Shown: positions 40,992 through 50,942 of the stretch, piece after piece
How the letters are laid out: each line of letters starts with the position of its first letter
Position numbering within the stretch: position 1 is the first letter of the stretch
Assembly: GCF_041435055.1 (NCBI RefSeq)
Contig: NZ_CP108002.1
Location: 2,914,001 to 2,978,000, forward strand
Length of the DNA: 64,000 nt
Direction of reading: 5' to 3'
Origin: Streptomyces sp. NBC_00341
Lineage (GTDB): Bacteria; Actinomycetota; Actinomycetes; Streptomycetales; Streptomycetaceae
Translations under genes and position numbers: made by a program
The notes under the pieces: generated by a model
The model's input: the letters and a program-made list of their open reading frames with translations, nothing else
The model's database searches: none
Told to the model about the DNA's origin: nothing

Positions 40992-42842
40992 GTGCACCAC
41001 CGCCCCTCCAGACGCACCCTCCTCACCGCCACCGCCGCCACCGCAGTCGTCGCGGCGACGGGCACGGCGGTCGCCCCCGGCGCCGTCGCCGCCCCGAACT
41101 CCTCGGGCAGCAGCCACAACTCCGCAGCCACCACCCGGCGGCTGAAGCGGATCGTCTCCCGGATGAGCCTGGAGGAGAAGGTCGGCCAGCTGTTCGTCAT
41201 GCGGGTCTACGGGCACTCCGCCACCGAGCCCGACCAGGCCGACATCGACGCCAACCTCGCCGAGATCGGCGTGCGCACCGCGGCGGAGATGATCGCCAAG
41301 TACCACGTCGGCGGCATCATCTACTTCACCTGGGCGCACAACACCCGTGACCCGCACCAGATCGCGGATCTCTCCAACGGCATCCAGCGCGCCGGTCTGG
41401 CGGGTCCCAGCTCCCTGCCGCTCCTCATCTCCACCGACCAGGAGCACGGCATCGTCTGCCGGGTCGGTGAGCCCGCCACGCTGATGCCGGGCGCGATGGC
41501 GCTGGGCGCGGGCCGTTCGCGCTCCGACGCCCGTGAGGCGGGACGCATCGCGGGCGCAGAGCTGGCCGCGATCGGCATCTGCCAGAACTACGCCCCGGAC
41601 GCGGACGTCAACGTCAACCCGGCGAACCCGGTGATCGGGGTGCGCTCCTTCGGCTCGGACCCGCAGTCGGTGGCCGGGATGGTCGCGGCCCAGGTGAAGG
41701 GGTACCAGAGCGCCGGGATCGCCTCCACGGCCAAGCACTTCCCCGGTCACGGCGACACCAGCACCGACAGCCACACCGGACTGCCGGTCATCACCCACAC
41801 CCGCGAGCAGTGGGCCGAGCTGGACAGGCCGCCGTTCCGGGCCGCGATCGCCGCCGGTATCGACTCGATCATGACCGCGCACATCGTGGTGCCCGCGCTC
41901 GACCCGGCCGAGGACCCCGCGACCCTGTCCCGGCCCATCCTCACCGGAATCCTGCGCGAGGAGCTGGGGTACGACGGCGTCGTGGTCACCGACTCGCTCG
42001 GCATGGAGGGCGTGCGGACCAAGTACGGCGACGCGCGCGTGCCGGTGCTCGCCGTACAGGCGGGCGTCGACCAGCTGCTCAACCCGCCGGACCTCGACGT
42101 CTCCTGGAACGCCCTGCTGGCGGCCGTGAAGAGCGGCGAGGTCAGTGAGGCCCGGATCGACGAATCGATCCTGCGCATCCTGCGGCTGAAGACGAAGCTG
42201 GGGCTGTTCGAGGACCCGTTCGTCAGCCGCCGGGGCGTGGACCGTACGGTCGGCACCCGGTCGCACCTGGCCGCCGCCGACCGGATCGCGGAGCACACCA
42301 CCACGCTGCTGGCCAACGAGGGCGCGCTGCTGCCGCTGTCGCGCCGCTCGCACCGGAAGCTGCTGGTGGTGGGGGCCGATCCGGCCTCCCCGTCCGGTAC
42401 GACGGGACCGCCGACCGCCACCCTGGCCGCGGAGTTCAAGGAGCTGGGGTACGCGGCCACCGCCCTGTCCACCGGCACCGCGCCCGCCCAGGCGGACATC
42501 GACGCGGCGGTGGCGGCCGCGCGGGGCAAGGACGCGGTGGTGGTGGGCACGTACAACGTCACGGCGACCAGCTCGCAGCGGACCCTGGTGAGCGCGCTGG
42601 CCGCGACCGGCGTGCCGGTGATCACGCTCGCGATCCGCAATCCGTACGACATCGCCCAGCTGGACGGTACGGGGCACGCGGCGAGCCTCGCCGCGTACTC
42701 CTGGACGGATGTCGAACTGCGGGCGGCGGCCCGGGTGATCGCGGGCCGCGCCGAACCTCGTGGCACCCTGCCGGTGCCGGTCCAGCGCGCGGACGACCCG
42801 TCGCGGGTGCTGTACCCGGTGGGCTACGGGCTGTCGTACTGA
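40992..42842 (+). CDS. Secreted (Tat) glycoside hydrolase family 3 enzyme, beta-N-acetylhexosaminidase-like
   Basis: A 616-residue GH3 protein. A Tat signal is at the N-terminus (RPSRRTLLTAT, residues 4-14, then an Ala-rich hydrophobic stretch to about 37). The catalytic barrel has VGQLFVMRVYG, ISTDQEHGIVCRV, STAKHFPGHGDTSTDSHTGL (the KHFPGHG motif with the His of NagZ-type enzymes) and VVTDSLGMEGVRTKYG (nucleophile Asp). The C-terminal alpha/beta sandwich (HRKLLVVGADP, DAVVVGTYNVTATSSQRTLV) is present. It probably removes N-acetylhexosamine residues outside the cell. I choose the GTG at 40992 after GAAGGAG; the upstream frame is promoter sequence. Confidence 0.88.
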   Translation: MHHRPSRRTLLTATAATAVVAATGTAVAPGAVAAPNSSGSSHNSAATTRRLKRIVSRMSLEEKVGQLFVMRVYGHSATEPDQADIDANLAEIGVRTAAEMIAKYHVGGIIYFTWAHNTRDPHQIADLSNGIQRAGLAGPSSLPLLISTDQEHGIVCRVGEPATLMPGAMALGAGRSRSDAREAGRIAGAELAAIGICQNYAPDADVNVNPANPVIGVRSFGSDPQSVAGMVAAQVKGYQSAGIASTAKHFPGHGDTSTDSHTGLPVITHTREQWAELDRPPFRAAIAAGIDSIMTAHIVVPALDPAEDPATLSRPILTGILREELGYDGVVVTDSLGMEGVRTKYGDARVPVLAVQAGVDQLLNPPDLDVSWNALLAAVKSGEVSEARIDESILRILRLKTKLGLFEDPFVSRRGVDRTVGTRSHLAAADRIAEHTTTLLANEGALLPLSRRSHRKLLVVGADPASPSGTTGPPTATLAAEFKELGYAATALSTGTAPAQADIDAAVAAARGKDAVVVGTYNVTATSSQRTLVSALAATGVPVITLAIRNPYDIAQLDGTGHAASLAAYSWTDVELRAAARVIAGRAEPRGTLPVPVQRADDPSRVLYPVGYGLSY

Positions 42843-42856
42843 AGCCCTGAAGCGAT

Positions 42857-42889
42857 CCGTGCCGGCGGCCGCTGCGGCCGCCGGCACGG
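42857..42889. terminator. Perfect 16-bp bidirectional terminator hairpin
   Basis: CCGTGCCGGCGGCCGC (42857-42872) and GCGGCCGCCGGCACGG (42874-42889) are exact complements around a single T. It lies between the convergent GH3 and aminopeptidase stops and serves both. Confidence 0.88.
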
Positions 42890-42897
42890 TGCAGGCG

Positions 42898-44373
42898 CTA
42901 CGGGCGCCGGTGGCCGAGCCGGTGCTCGGTCGTCAGGTCCCGCTTGTCGAGCACCGCGTCGAACTCGGCGAGCGGCTTCGCCTTCGCCGGGTCCGCCTGG
43001 ACGGCGGCCGGGGAGACGCCCGCCCAGCGCAGGATGGCGGCGGTGGCCGTGGCGTTCTCGGCCGGGACGAGACCGGCGACGGTCGCCCCGTGGTTGCCGC
43101 CGGGCACGGTGAAGACGTGACTGTCACGGGCTCCGCGGCCGAGCCGGAAGCGCTCCGCGCCGTAGGGGTCGTTCTCCCCGTACACGTACAGCATGTGGTC
43201 GGCGTGGTGCTGCACCCAGTTGTCGATGTCACGCATCGCCCCGGGCCGGAACTTCATCGGGATGGAGCGCGGCACGAAGGTGCGCGGCGGCTGGTAGCCG
43301 TAGCGGCTCAGCTTGCCGAGCCAGGGCTGCTTGATGTCGGGCGAGCCGAGCTGGGTGCCCGCCTGGTAGTAGTACGGCGTGTACGTCTCCAGGCCCTGGT
43401 CGGCGTAGGCGGAGAAGCCGGAGATCGAGTCGACGGAGTCCCAGATCGCCTGGTCCGTGGCGGACTTGGCGTCGGCCGGGAGGGAGTCGCAGTCGGCGAG
43501 CAGGCTGTACTGCCAGAACGCCCAGACGTAGTCCATGACGACGGCTTCGTACGCCTTGTCGAGCGAGCCGACGGTGTTGAAGGTGTAGCCGTTGTCTGCG
43601 GCGTACTGCCGGTACTTCTTCTCCAGCGGCTCCCGGCGGACGAGCGCCTGGCGCTGTACGCCGTTCAGCTTGTCGCGGCACTCCTTGGTCCCGACGTTCG
43701 CCAGGAACCGGTCGTACGTCGAGTCCTCCTTGTCGACCACGTCGTTGGGCGCGACGTAAGCGACGACACCGTCCATGTCCTTCGGGTAGTAGCGCTCGTA
43801 GTACGTGGCCGTCATGCCGCCCTTGGAACCGCCGGTGGTCAGCCAGTTCTTCGAGTAGATCTTCTTCAGCGCGGTGAAGACCCGGTGCTGGTCGCTGGCG
43901 GCCTGCCAGATGTCGAGCTTGGACCAGTCGGCGGGCGACGGGCGCGACGGGGTGAAGAACCGGTACTCCAGCGAGACCTGGTTGCCGTCCACGATCCGGG
44001 TCGGCTCGGAGCGGCTCGGGTTGGTGGAGACGTTGTATCCGCTGGTGAAGAACACCGTCGGGCGGGAGGTGTCCTTGTGCAGCAGGGTGATCCGCTGCTT
44101 GAACGTTCCCTTGGACGGGTGCCGGTGGTCGACCGGCTGGGTGTAGTCGAGGACGAAGTAGCGGTAGCCCGGGTAGGGCTTCTCCTCGATCAGGCTCATT
44201 CCCGGGATGGCCAGGATGCGGTCCTTGATGTCCGTACTCGTACCGGTGTCACCGACGGCGGAACGGAGCGCGGCCGGTTCTGCGGCGGTGGCCGCCCCGG
44301 CGGAGGCACCCGTCGCACTCACTGTGCCGATGAGCATCGCGAGCGACAGGACACCTCTGAGAGCCTTGCGCAT
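42898..44373 (-). CDS. Secreted S28/S37-type tripeptidyl aminopeptidase
   Basis: A 491-residue exported serine peptidase. A Sec signal (MRKALRGVLSLAMLIGTVSA, cleavage near 27-31) precedes the alpha/beta-hydrolase domain. The nucleophile is S183 in LTTGGSKGGMTATYYERYYP. YGENDPYGAERF holds the likely Asp and PGGNHGATV the His of the triad. These features fit the Streptomyces prolyl tri/tetrapeptidyl aminopeptidases, which trim tripeptides from extracellular proteins. The ATG 44373 follows GGGGAGGGTGAGA; a GTG two codons upstream is less likely. It is convergent with the GH3 gene. Confidence 0.87.
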   Translation of the reverse strand: MRKALRGVLSLAMLIGTVSATGASAGAATAAEPAALRSAVGDTGTSTDIKDRILAIPGMSLIEEKPYPGYRYFVLDYTQPVDHRHPSKGTFKQRITLLHKDTSRPTVFFTSGYNVSTNPSRSEPTRIVDGNQVSLEYRFFTPSRPSPADWSKLDIWQAASDQHRVFTALKKIYSKNWLTTGGSKGGMTATYYERYYPKDMDGVVAYVAPNDVVDKEDSTYDRFLANVGTKECRDKLNGVQRQALVRREPLEKKYRQYAADNGYTFNTVGSLDKAYEAVVMDYVWAFWQYSLLADCDSLPADAKSATDQAIWDSVDSISGFSAYADQGLETYTPYYYQAGTQLGSPDIKQPWLGKLSRYGYQPPRTFVPRSIPMKFRPGAMRDIDNWVQHHADHMLYVYGENDPYGAERFRLGRGARDSHVFTVPGGNHGATVAGLVPAENATATAAILRWAGVSPAAVQADPAKAKPLAEFDAVLDKRDLTTEHRLGHRRP

Positions 44374-44472
44374 TCTCACCCTCCCCTTGATTCACAACAG
44401 ACCACGTGAACCTAGCGGGGCAACACCGGTGCCGCCAGACCCCCTTGCCGTGCGCCCGGCCACGTCACCCGG

Positions 44473-44913
44473 TCAGCACAGGATCCAGCCCGTGGTGCCC
44501 GTCTTCCCCGAGATCGTGCCGGACACCCGGACGCACCGGTTCAGCGCGTGGACCGTCACCGGACCGGCCTGCTGCGTGAAGTTGCCCTTGTCGACGACGG
44601 GGTGGCCGCCGCGCGGCTGGATCTGTACGGACATCTTGCGGCGCGCACCGGGCTTGACGGCGACCGCGAGGGCGCAGGCGTAGGAGCGGGTCCGGTAGAC
44701 GCGCAGCTCGCCGGTGCCGAACTTCAGGGTCTTCGCGGGGCGTCCGGCGCAGACCGACGCGGCGTTCGCACCGGTCGCCCCGATGCCGCCGGCGAGCACC
44801 CCGAGGGCGGTGGCCAGGGCGAGTACCAGCAGCCGCGCGGAGCCCCCGCGCCCCGTGCGCCCGTCCGGCACCCCGGCCCGTCCGTTCGTCGCTCTTGTCA
44901 CCAGCCACCCCAT
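44473..44913 (-). CDS. Small secreted four-cysteine protein
   Basis: A protein of about 146 residues. It has a basic start, a hydrophobic signal core LLVLALATALGVLAGGIGAT and a likely cleavage site at GANAA before SVCAGRPAKTLKFGTGELRV. The mature part of about 95 residues has four cysteines (CAGR, SYACALAV, NRCVRV, GWILC), probably two disulphides, and is Lys/Arg- and Thr-rich. I do not recognise the family; size and cysteine pattern recall secreted inhibitors or binding proteins. ATG 44913 is used; a GTG at 44928 would add five residues. It is divergent from another secreted protein at 45077. Confidence 0.62.
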   Translation of the reverse strand: MGWLVTRATNGRAGVPDGRTGRGGSARLLVLALATALGVLAGGIGATGANAASVCAGRPAKTLKFGTGELRVYRTRSYACALAVAVKPGARRKMSVQIQPRGGHPVVDKGNFTQQAGPVTVHALNRCVRVSGTISGKTGTTGWILC

Positions 44914-45076
44914 CGCATCGTCGAACACATGCGCCTCTTTCCGACGCATGCGCATATCTGCGTACGACGCCGGAGGCCATCCGGAGGTTGCACCGGGCGT
45001 GCTCCACATTCCGGGCAACCAAATCGCCACACGATGGCTCCAACAGGACAGAGCCATACGAAAGGAAGGCACCCTC

Positions 45077-45574
45077 ATGACCCGACTCAGCACCACCCGG
45101 CACCCCCGCGGCCGCCGCGTCATCGGCCGCACCCTGCTCGCGGCCACGCTCCTGACCGCGGTCGCCGCCGTCCCGGCCGCCGCTGCCGTCGCACCCCAGC
45201 GGACGACCACCGCCGCGGCCCGCGACGACGTCTCAGAGGCGGAGGCCCAGCAGGTCTCCCACTTCTACGCCTCGTACCTCGACGCCGTCGCCGCGGAGGA
45301 CGGCGGCAACCTCGCCACCGCGCTCCGCGGCTTCTACCTCACGCCCGAGCTGCGCCAGGAGCTGCGCGCCTGGGAGAAGACCAACCACGCCGACGGCGTG
45401 CTGCGCGCCCAGGACGTCCCGGCCGCCTTCCGCGTCACCGCGGGCGACAGCGGCGCCGGCCACGCCTGGACGCACGTCCGGCTCACCTGGGGTTCGGTCG
45501 CCCACCCGACGTACACGAACCTGACCGTGCAGTCGGAGCTGGGCACCGGGAAGATCTCCGGCATCCGCGGATAG
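45077..45574 (+). CDS. Secreted hypothetical protein
   Basis: A 165-residue protein with a signal peptide: RRVIGRTLLAATLLTAVAAV (about 13-32), cleaved near PAAAAVA. The mature part begins with a Thr/Ala-rich stretch, then EAEAQQVSHFYASYLDAVAA, ALRGFYLTPELRQELRAWEK, VLRAQDVPAAFRVTAGDSGA and HAWTHVRLTWGSVAHPTYTN. It is an alpha-beta domain of unknown function, comparable in plan to small NTF2-like or DUF3828-like secreted proteins. GAAAGGAAGG precedes the ATG. It is convergent with the ABC exporter gene. Confidence 0.65.
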   Translation: MTRLSTTRHPRGRRVIGRTLLAATLLTAVAAVPAAAAVAPQRTTTAAARDDVSEAEAQQVSHFYASYLDAVAAEDGGNLATALRGFYLTPELRQELRAWEKTNHADGVLRAQDVPAAFRVTAGDSGAGHAWTHVRLTWGSVAHPTYTNLTVQSELGTGKISGIRG

Positions 45575-45604
45575 CCCCGGACGGGCCCCGCGACTGCTCC
45601 CCGC

Positions 45605-48600
45605 TCAGACCCCGGCGGGCTCGTCCTCCCCTATGAAGGTGCGCCACAGCACGGCGTACTTCCCGTCCAGGGCGAGGAGTTCGTCGTGCGTGCCGTCCTC
45701 GACGACCCGGCCGTGGTCCATCACCACGACCCGGTCGGCGCGGGCGGCGGTGGTCAGCCGGTGGGCGACGACCAGGGTGGTGCGCCGGCCGGCCAGCCGG
45801 TCCGTCGCCTGGTTCACCAGCGCCTCGCTGGCCAGGTCGAGGGAGGCGGTGGCCTCGTCGAGCAGCAGGATGTCCGGATCGACGAGTTCGGCGCGGGCGA
45901 GTGCGATCAGCTGCCGCTGTCCGGCGGAGAGGTTGCGGCCCCGCTCCGCGACCTCGTGGAGGTAGCCGCCGTCCAGGGTGGCGATCATGTCGTGCGCGCC
46001 GACCGCCCTGGACGCCGCCTCCACCTGCGCGTCGGTGGCCTCCGGCCGCCCGTACGCGATGGCGTCGCGGACCGTGCCCGCGAAGAGGTACGCCTCCTGC
46101 GGGACGACTCCGAGCCGGTGCCGGTACGCGGTGAGGCCGAGGTGGCGCAGATCGGTGCCGTCCGCCGTGACCCGGCCGGCCGTCGGGTCGTAGAACCGGG
46201 CGACGAGCTTGACCAGGGTGGACTTGCCCGCGCCGGTCTCGCCGACGAACGCGACCGTCTGGCCGGCCGGGATCCGCAGGTCGACCCCGGTGAGCGCGGC
46301 CTCCTCCCCGGTGTACGCGAACGACACGTCCTCGAACGCGATCTCGCCGCGCAGCGACAGCACGTCCAGCGGTTCGTCCCGGTCGGCGGTGGACGTCGGC
46401 TCCTGGAGGAGCTCCTGGATCCGGCCGAGCGAGACGGTGGCCTGCTGGTAGCCGTCGAAGACCTGGGACAGCTGCTGCACGGGGGCGAAGAACAGATCGA
46501 TGTAGAGCAGGTAGGCGACGAGAGCGCCCGTGGTGAGCGTGCCGTTGTCGACCCGTCCCGCGCCGACGATCAGCACCGCCGCCGCGGCCACCGAAGACAG
46601 GAGCTGGACGAACGGGAAGTAGACCGAGATCAGCCACTGGCCGCGGACCCGGGCCTCGCGGTAGTAGTCGCTGCGCCCGGCGAACCGCGCGGCCCCGTCC
46701 CGCTCGCGGCGGAAGGCCTGCACGATCCGGAGCCCGGAGACGGACTCCTGGAGGTCGGCGTTGACGGCGCTGATGCGCTCACGGGCCAGCTCGTACGCCT
46801 TGACGCTGCTGCGGCGGAAGAAGACCGTGCCGATGATCAGCACGGGCAGGGTCGCGAAGACCACCAGGGCCAGTTCGACGTCCAGGACCAGCAGCGCGAC
46901 CATGATCCCGAAGAAGGTGACGACGGAGACGAAGGCCGTGACCAGTCCGGTCTGCAGGAACGTGGACAGCGCGTCCACGTCCGTCGTCATCCGGGTCATG
47001 ATCCGGCCGGTCAGCTCGCGCTCGTAGTAGTCGAGGCCGAGGCGCTGGAGCTGCGCGAAGATCTTCAGCCGCAGTGAGTAGAGCACCCGCTCGCCGGTGC
47101 GGCCCGTCATCCGGGTCTCACCGATCTGGGCCGCCCACTGCACCAGCACGACGGCGAGGCCGAGGGCGGATGCCGCCCAGACCGCGCCGAGTGCCAGCTG
47201 GGTGACGCCCTCGTCGATGCCGTTCCTGATCAGCACCGGCAGGAGGAGACCCGCCCCGGCGTCCACGGCCACCAGCGCGAGGCTGACCAGCAGCGGAAGC
47301 CCGAAGCCGCGCAGCAGCCGGCGGAGCCCGTACGACTCCTCCGCGTGTACGGCGCGGGCCTCGTCGACGTCCGGGGTGTCGGTCGCCGGGGGCAGGGCGT
47401 CGACCTGGGCGAGGAGCTCGGGGGTGGCGGGGGTGCCGGCCGCGTCGGCCTCACGGGCCTGCTCCTTGCGGACCCACAGCTGGGGGGTGATGCCGCGCTC
47501 GGCGTCGAATTCGGCGTCCAGCTCGTCCTGGAGCGCGCGGTCGTCGGCGGGGTCCGCGGCGGGGGCGGCAGGGCGGTGGCCGGGCGAGGTGGAGCCCAGT
47601 TCGTCCGGGTCGGTGAGCAGCCGCCGGTAGAGCGGGGAGCGGCGCTCCAGCTCCTCGTGCGTGCCGATGTCCGCGAGCCGGCCGTTCTCCAGGACGGCGA
47701 TCCGGTCCGCGAGGTTGAGGGTGGAGCGGCGGTGGGCGATCAGCAGCGTCGTACGGCCCGCCATCACGCCTCGCAGCGCCTCGTGGATCTCGTGCTCGAC
47801 CCGGGCGTCGACGGCGGAGGTGGCGTCGTCCAGGAGGAGGAGCCGGGGGTCGGTGAGGATGGCGCGGGCGAGCGCGACGCGCTGGCGCTGGCCGCCGGAG
47901 AGGGTCAGCCCCTGCTCGCCGACCTCGGTCCCGTACCCCTTGGGCAGTTCGGCGATGAAGCGGTGGGCCTGGGCGGCGCGGGCGGCCCGTTCGATCTGCT
48001 CGTCGGTGGCGTCCGGGAGCCCGTAGGCGATGTTGGCGCGGATGGTGTCGGAGAACAGGAAGCTGTCCTCCGGTACGAGGCCGATGGCGGCCCGCAGCGA
48101 GTCGAGGGTGAGCTCGCGGACGTCGTGGCCGCCGACCAGGACCGCGCCGTGCGTCACGTCGTAGAAGCGCGGCAGGAGCATCGAGACGGTGGACTTGCCG
48201 CTGCCGGACGCGCCGACGACGGCGACGGTCTCGCCGGGTTCGATGGTGAGCGAGAAGCCGTCGAGGACGGGGCGGTCATCGTCATAGCCGAACCGGACGT
48301 CGTCGAACTCGACGCTGGCCCTGGCGTCGGTGGGGAGCTGCTTGGTGCCGTCCCGCATCGACGGCTCGGTGTCGATGAGTTCGAGTACGCGTTCCACTCC
48401 GGCGCGGGCCTGCTGTCCCACGGTGAGGACCATGGCGAGCATCCGGACCGGGCCGACGAGCTGGGCGAGGTAGGTGGAGAACGCGACGAACGTGCCGAGG
48501 GTGATCTCGCCCCGGGTGGCGAGCCAGCCGCCGAGGGCCAGCATGGCGACCTGGCCGAGCGCGGGGACGGCCTGGAGGGCGGGGGTGTAGCGGGAGTTCA

Positions 48601-49345
48601 GCCGGATGGTGCGCAGCCGCCCGGCGAAGAGCCGGCGTCCTACCTCGCGCAGCTTGCCGGTCTCCTGGTCCTCCTGCCCGAACCCCTTGACGACGCGGAC
48701 GCCGGAGACGGCCCCGTCGACGACTCCGGCCACGGCCGCGGCCTGCGACTGGGCGTACCAGGTGGCGGGGAAGAGCCGGGTGCGGGAGCGGCGGGCGATG
48801 TACCAGAGCGCGGGGGCGACGGCCACGGCGACGAGGGTCAGCAGCGGCGAGAGCGACGCCATGATCACCAGGGAGAGCAGGAAGAGCAGCACGTTCCCGA
48901 TGGTCATCGGGAGCATGAACAGCAGCCCCTGGATCAGCTGGAGGTCGCTGGTGGCGCGCCCGACGACCTGTCCGGTGGAGAGCTCGTCCTGCCGCTTGCC
49001 GTCGAGGCGGGTGATCGTCCCGTAGATCTCGGTCCGCAGGTCGTGCTGGACGTCCAGGGCGAGCCGGCCGCCGTAGTAGCGGCGGATGTACGTGGAGACG
49101 TACACGAGCGCGGCGGCCCCGACCAGCAGTCCGGTCCAGACGGCCAGGGAACGGGTGTGGTTGCCGACCACGTCGTCGATGATCACCTTGGTGATCAGCG
49201 GGACCAGGGCCATCACCGCCATTCCGGCGAGCGACGAGCCGAGCGACAGGAGCACGTTGCGCCGGTACCGCCAGGCGTAACCGATCAGCCTGCGCGCCCA
49301 GCCACGGGGCTGCCGCCCGTCGTCTGTCTCCCCTGCGTCCGACAC
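45605..49345 (-). CDS. Fused ABC exporter (two permease-ATPase halves in one chain)
   Basis: A 1246-residue full-length type I exporter. Half one: six membrane helices (about 20-310), Walker A VVGASGSGKSTVSML near 385, signature LSGGQRQRVALARA and Walker B LLLLDDATSAVDA. A charged, Pro/Ala-rich linker follows (about 590-665). Half two: membrane helices (about 680-960), Walker A VGETGAGKSTLVKL, signature LSAGQRQLIALARA and ILLLDEATASLD. Two half-transporter genes in this arrangement are common in Streptomyces; here they are fused. The substrate is probably a drug or lipid. I start at GTG 49345 after GGGAGG; an ATG at 49408 has its Shine-Dalgarno too close. Confidence 0.9.
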   Translation of the reverse strand: MSDAGETDDGRQPRGWARRLIGYAWRYRRNVLLSLGSSLAGMAVMALVPLITKVIIDDVVGNHTRSLAVWTGLLVGAAALVYVSTYIRRYYGGRLALDVQHDLRTEIYGTITRLDGKRQDELSTGQVVGRATSDLQLIQGLLFMLPMTIGNVLLFLLSLVIMASLSPLLTLVAVAVAPALWYIARRSRTRLFPATWYAQSQAAAVAGVVDGAVSGVRVVKGFGQEDQETGKLREVGRRLFAGRLRTIRLNSRYTPALQAVPALGQVAMLALGGWLATRGEITLGTFVAFSTYLAQLVGPVRMLAMVLTVGQQARAGVERVLELIDTEPSMRDGTKQLPTDARASVEFDDVRFGYDDDRPVLDGFSLTIEPGETVAVVGASGSGKSTVSMLLPRFYDVTHGAVLVGGHDVRELTLDSLRAAIGLVPEDSFLFSDTIRANIAYGLPDATDEQIERAARAAQAHRFIAELPKGYGTEVGEQGLTLSGGQRQRVALARAILTDPRLLLLDDATSAVDARVEHEIHEALRGVMAGRTTLLIAHRRSTLNLADRIAVLENGRLADIGTHEELERRSPLYRRLLTDPDELGSTSPGHRPAAPAADPADDRALQDELDAEFDAERGITPQLWVRKEQAREADAAGTPATPELLAQVDALPPATDTPDVDEARAVHAEESYGLRRLLRGFGLPLLVSLALVAVDAGAGLLLPVLIRNGIDEGVTQLALGAVWAASALGLAVVLVQWAAQIGETRMTGRTGERVLYSLRLKIFAQLQRLGLDYYERELTGRIMTRMTTDVDALSTFLQTGLVTAFVSVVTFFGIMVALLVLDVELALVVFATLPVLIIGTVFFRRSSVKAYELARERISAVNADLQESVSGLRIVQAFRRERDGAARFAGRSDYYREARVRGQWLISVYFPFVQLLSSVAAAAVLIVGAGRVDNGTLTTGALVAYLLYIDLFFAPVQQLSQVFDGYQQATVSLGRIQELLQEPTSTADRDEPLDVLSLRGEIAFEDVSFAYTGEEAALTGVDLRIPAGQTVAFVGETGAGKSTLVKLVARFYDPTAGRVTADGTDLRHLGLTAYRHRLGVVPQEAYLFAGTVRDAIAYGRPEATDAQVEAASRAVGAHDMIATLDGGYLHEVAERGRNLSAGQRQLIALARAELVDPDILLLDEATASLDLASEALVNQATDRLAGRRTTLVVAHRLTTAARADRVVVMDHGRVVEDGTHDELLALDGKYAVLWRTFIGEDEPAGV

Positions 49346-49451
49346 CCGATGCCTCCCGTTCGACCTGCGCTTCCGGAAGGCACCAACAGGGCGGGGGGCG
49401 GATTTCATCCCTCCGCAACAAATACCCGCCCTTGGGCCTAGGCCTGTCGTC

Positions 49452-50909
49452 TCAGTGTGCTTCCTCGGTGGCGCGGGAGTCGGTGAGGGAGAGTGCGCCT
49501 CCGGCCGCGATCAGGCCGACGACGACCGCGAGTATCGCGTAGGTGATCCGCTCGCCGTGGAAGAACGACGCCACCAGGGCGTCGCTCCAGGTGCCCGCGG
49601 GCAGCTGGGTGGTGACCAGTACGGCGATCAGGGTGCCGACCACGGCGGTGCCGATGCTGCTGCCGACCTCCTGGGCGGTGTCGTTGAGCGCCGTTCCGAT
49701 CGAGGTGCGGTTGGACGGCATCGCGTCGACGAGTGCGATGGCGCAGATCGTCATGACGGTGCGCAGCCCGATGGTCATCACGACCATGCAGAGCGCTATG
49801 ACGCCGTACCCGTGGTCGACGCCCCAGGACAGTCCGGCCAGGGAGCCGGCCAGGCAGGCGGCGCCGACCAGGCAGGCGACGCGGTGGCCGAACCGTGCCG
49901 CGAGCCATTCGGACAGGGGGGTCGCGAGGATCATGGTCACGATGAGCGGCAGGTTCGCCAGTCCGGCCCGTACGGGGCTCCATCCGTAGGCGTACTGGAA
50001 GTGGAGGATCAGGCCGAACATCACGGCGGCCATCGCGATGGCCGTGCCGATCTGTGCGATGGCGGCGCCCCGGACGGTGCCGTTGGAGAAGAGGCGCAGG
50101 TCCAGCATCGGCGCGGCGCTGCGGCGCTCGTGCCACACGAAGGCCAGACCCGCGACGAGGGCGCCGAGGAGCGAGGCGAGGGTGGCCGCGGAGAGCCAGC
50201 CGTGCTCGACGCCGCTGGTCAGCGAGTAGCAGGCGAGGCCGATGGTGGCGACGCTCAGGACGGCGCCCGGCAGGTCGAGCTTGTCGCGGGTCAGGTCCTG
50301 CGGCCGGTCGGCCGGGACGCCGAGGCGGACGCCGATGGCCGCGATCAGCGCGATCGGGGCGTTGACGAGCAGCAGCCACTGCCACCGCACGTGGGCCAGG
50401 GCGGTGCCTCCCAGCAGCGGGCCCAGGACGAAGCCGGACATGCCGACGATGATCATCAGCGTCATGGCGCGCATCCGCAGCGCCTTGTCGTCGAAGAGCC
50501 GGAAGACCAGCGAGTTGGTGATGGGGGCCATCGCCGCGGCGGCGATACCGAGGCCGGCCCGCAGGGTGATGAGCTGCCCCGCGGTGGAGACCGCGGCGAC
50601 GCCCAGGCTGAGCAGGCCGAACACCGCGAGGCCGACCAGCAGCACGCGTCGGCGGCCGAGCCGGTCGGCCATGGAGCCCGCCGTCAGCAGCAGGCCGCCG
50701 AACGTCAGCGAGTAGGCGCCGGTGACCCACTGCAGCGCGGTCGTGCCGCTGCCGAGGTCCCGGCCGATCGTGGGCAGGGCGATCGAGAGCAGGGTGTTGT
50801 CGACCATCTCGACGAAGAAGGCCAGACAGAGCGCGGCCAGCGGGATCCATGCGGCGCGCAGGGACGGATAGGTGCGTTGCGCGGCGGGCGCGGTGGCGGT
50901 GGTGGTCAT
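49452..50909 (-). CDS. MFS multidrug exporter (DHA2-like)
   Basis: A 485-residue major facilitator with about 14 hydrophobic helices. The N-terminal helix pair has LAFFVEMVDNTLLSIALPTI (motif D1-like) and the loop 2-3 signature GSMADRLGRRRVLLVG. VRWQWLLLVNAPIALIAAIG is the typical helix 5 region. This is the DHA2 group that includes QacA- and EmrB-type drug pumps. The ATG 50909 follows GGAGGCCC. It is divergent from a TetR regulator over three GAACNNNGTTC operators, so expression is probably induced by a drug-like ligand. The codons upstream of 50909 in the same frame belong to the control region. Confidence 0.88.
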   Translation of the reverse strand: MTTTATAPAAQRTYPSLRAAWIPLAALCLAFFVEMVDNTLLSIALPTIGRDLGSGTTALQWVTGAYSLTFGGLLLTAGSMADRLGRRRVLLVGLAVFGLLSLGVAAVSTAGQLITLRAGLGIAAAAMAPITNSLVFRLFDDKALRMRAMTLMIIVGMSGFVLGPLLGGTALAHVRWQWLLLVNAPIALIAAIGVRLGVPADRPQDLTRDKLDLPGAVLSVATIGLACYSLTSGVEHGWLSAATLASLLGALVAGLAFVWHERRSAAPMLDLRLFSNGTVRGAAIAQIGTAIAMAAVMFGLILHFQYAYGWSPVRAGLANLPLIVTMILATPLSEWLAARFGHRVACLVGAACLAGSLAGLSWGVDHGYGVIALCMVVMTIGLRTVMTICAIALVDAMPSNRTSIGTALNDTAQEVGSSIGTAVVGTLIAVLVTTQLPAGTWSDALVASFFHGERITYAILAVVVGLIAAGGALSLTDSRATEEAH

Positions 50910-50942
50910 GACGGGCCTCCTTCCGGAACGTCTCCGGGTATC

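Noticed and set aside
49346..49408. ABC exporter start at ATG 49408
   Set aside because: The GGAGGG sequence is directly against this ATG, too close for use, whereas GTG 49345 has GGGAGG at a normal distance.
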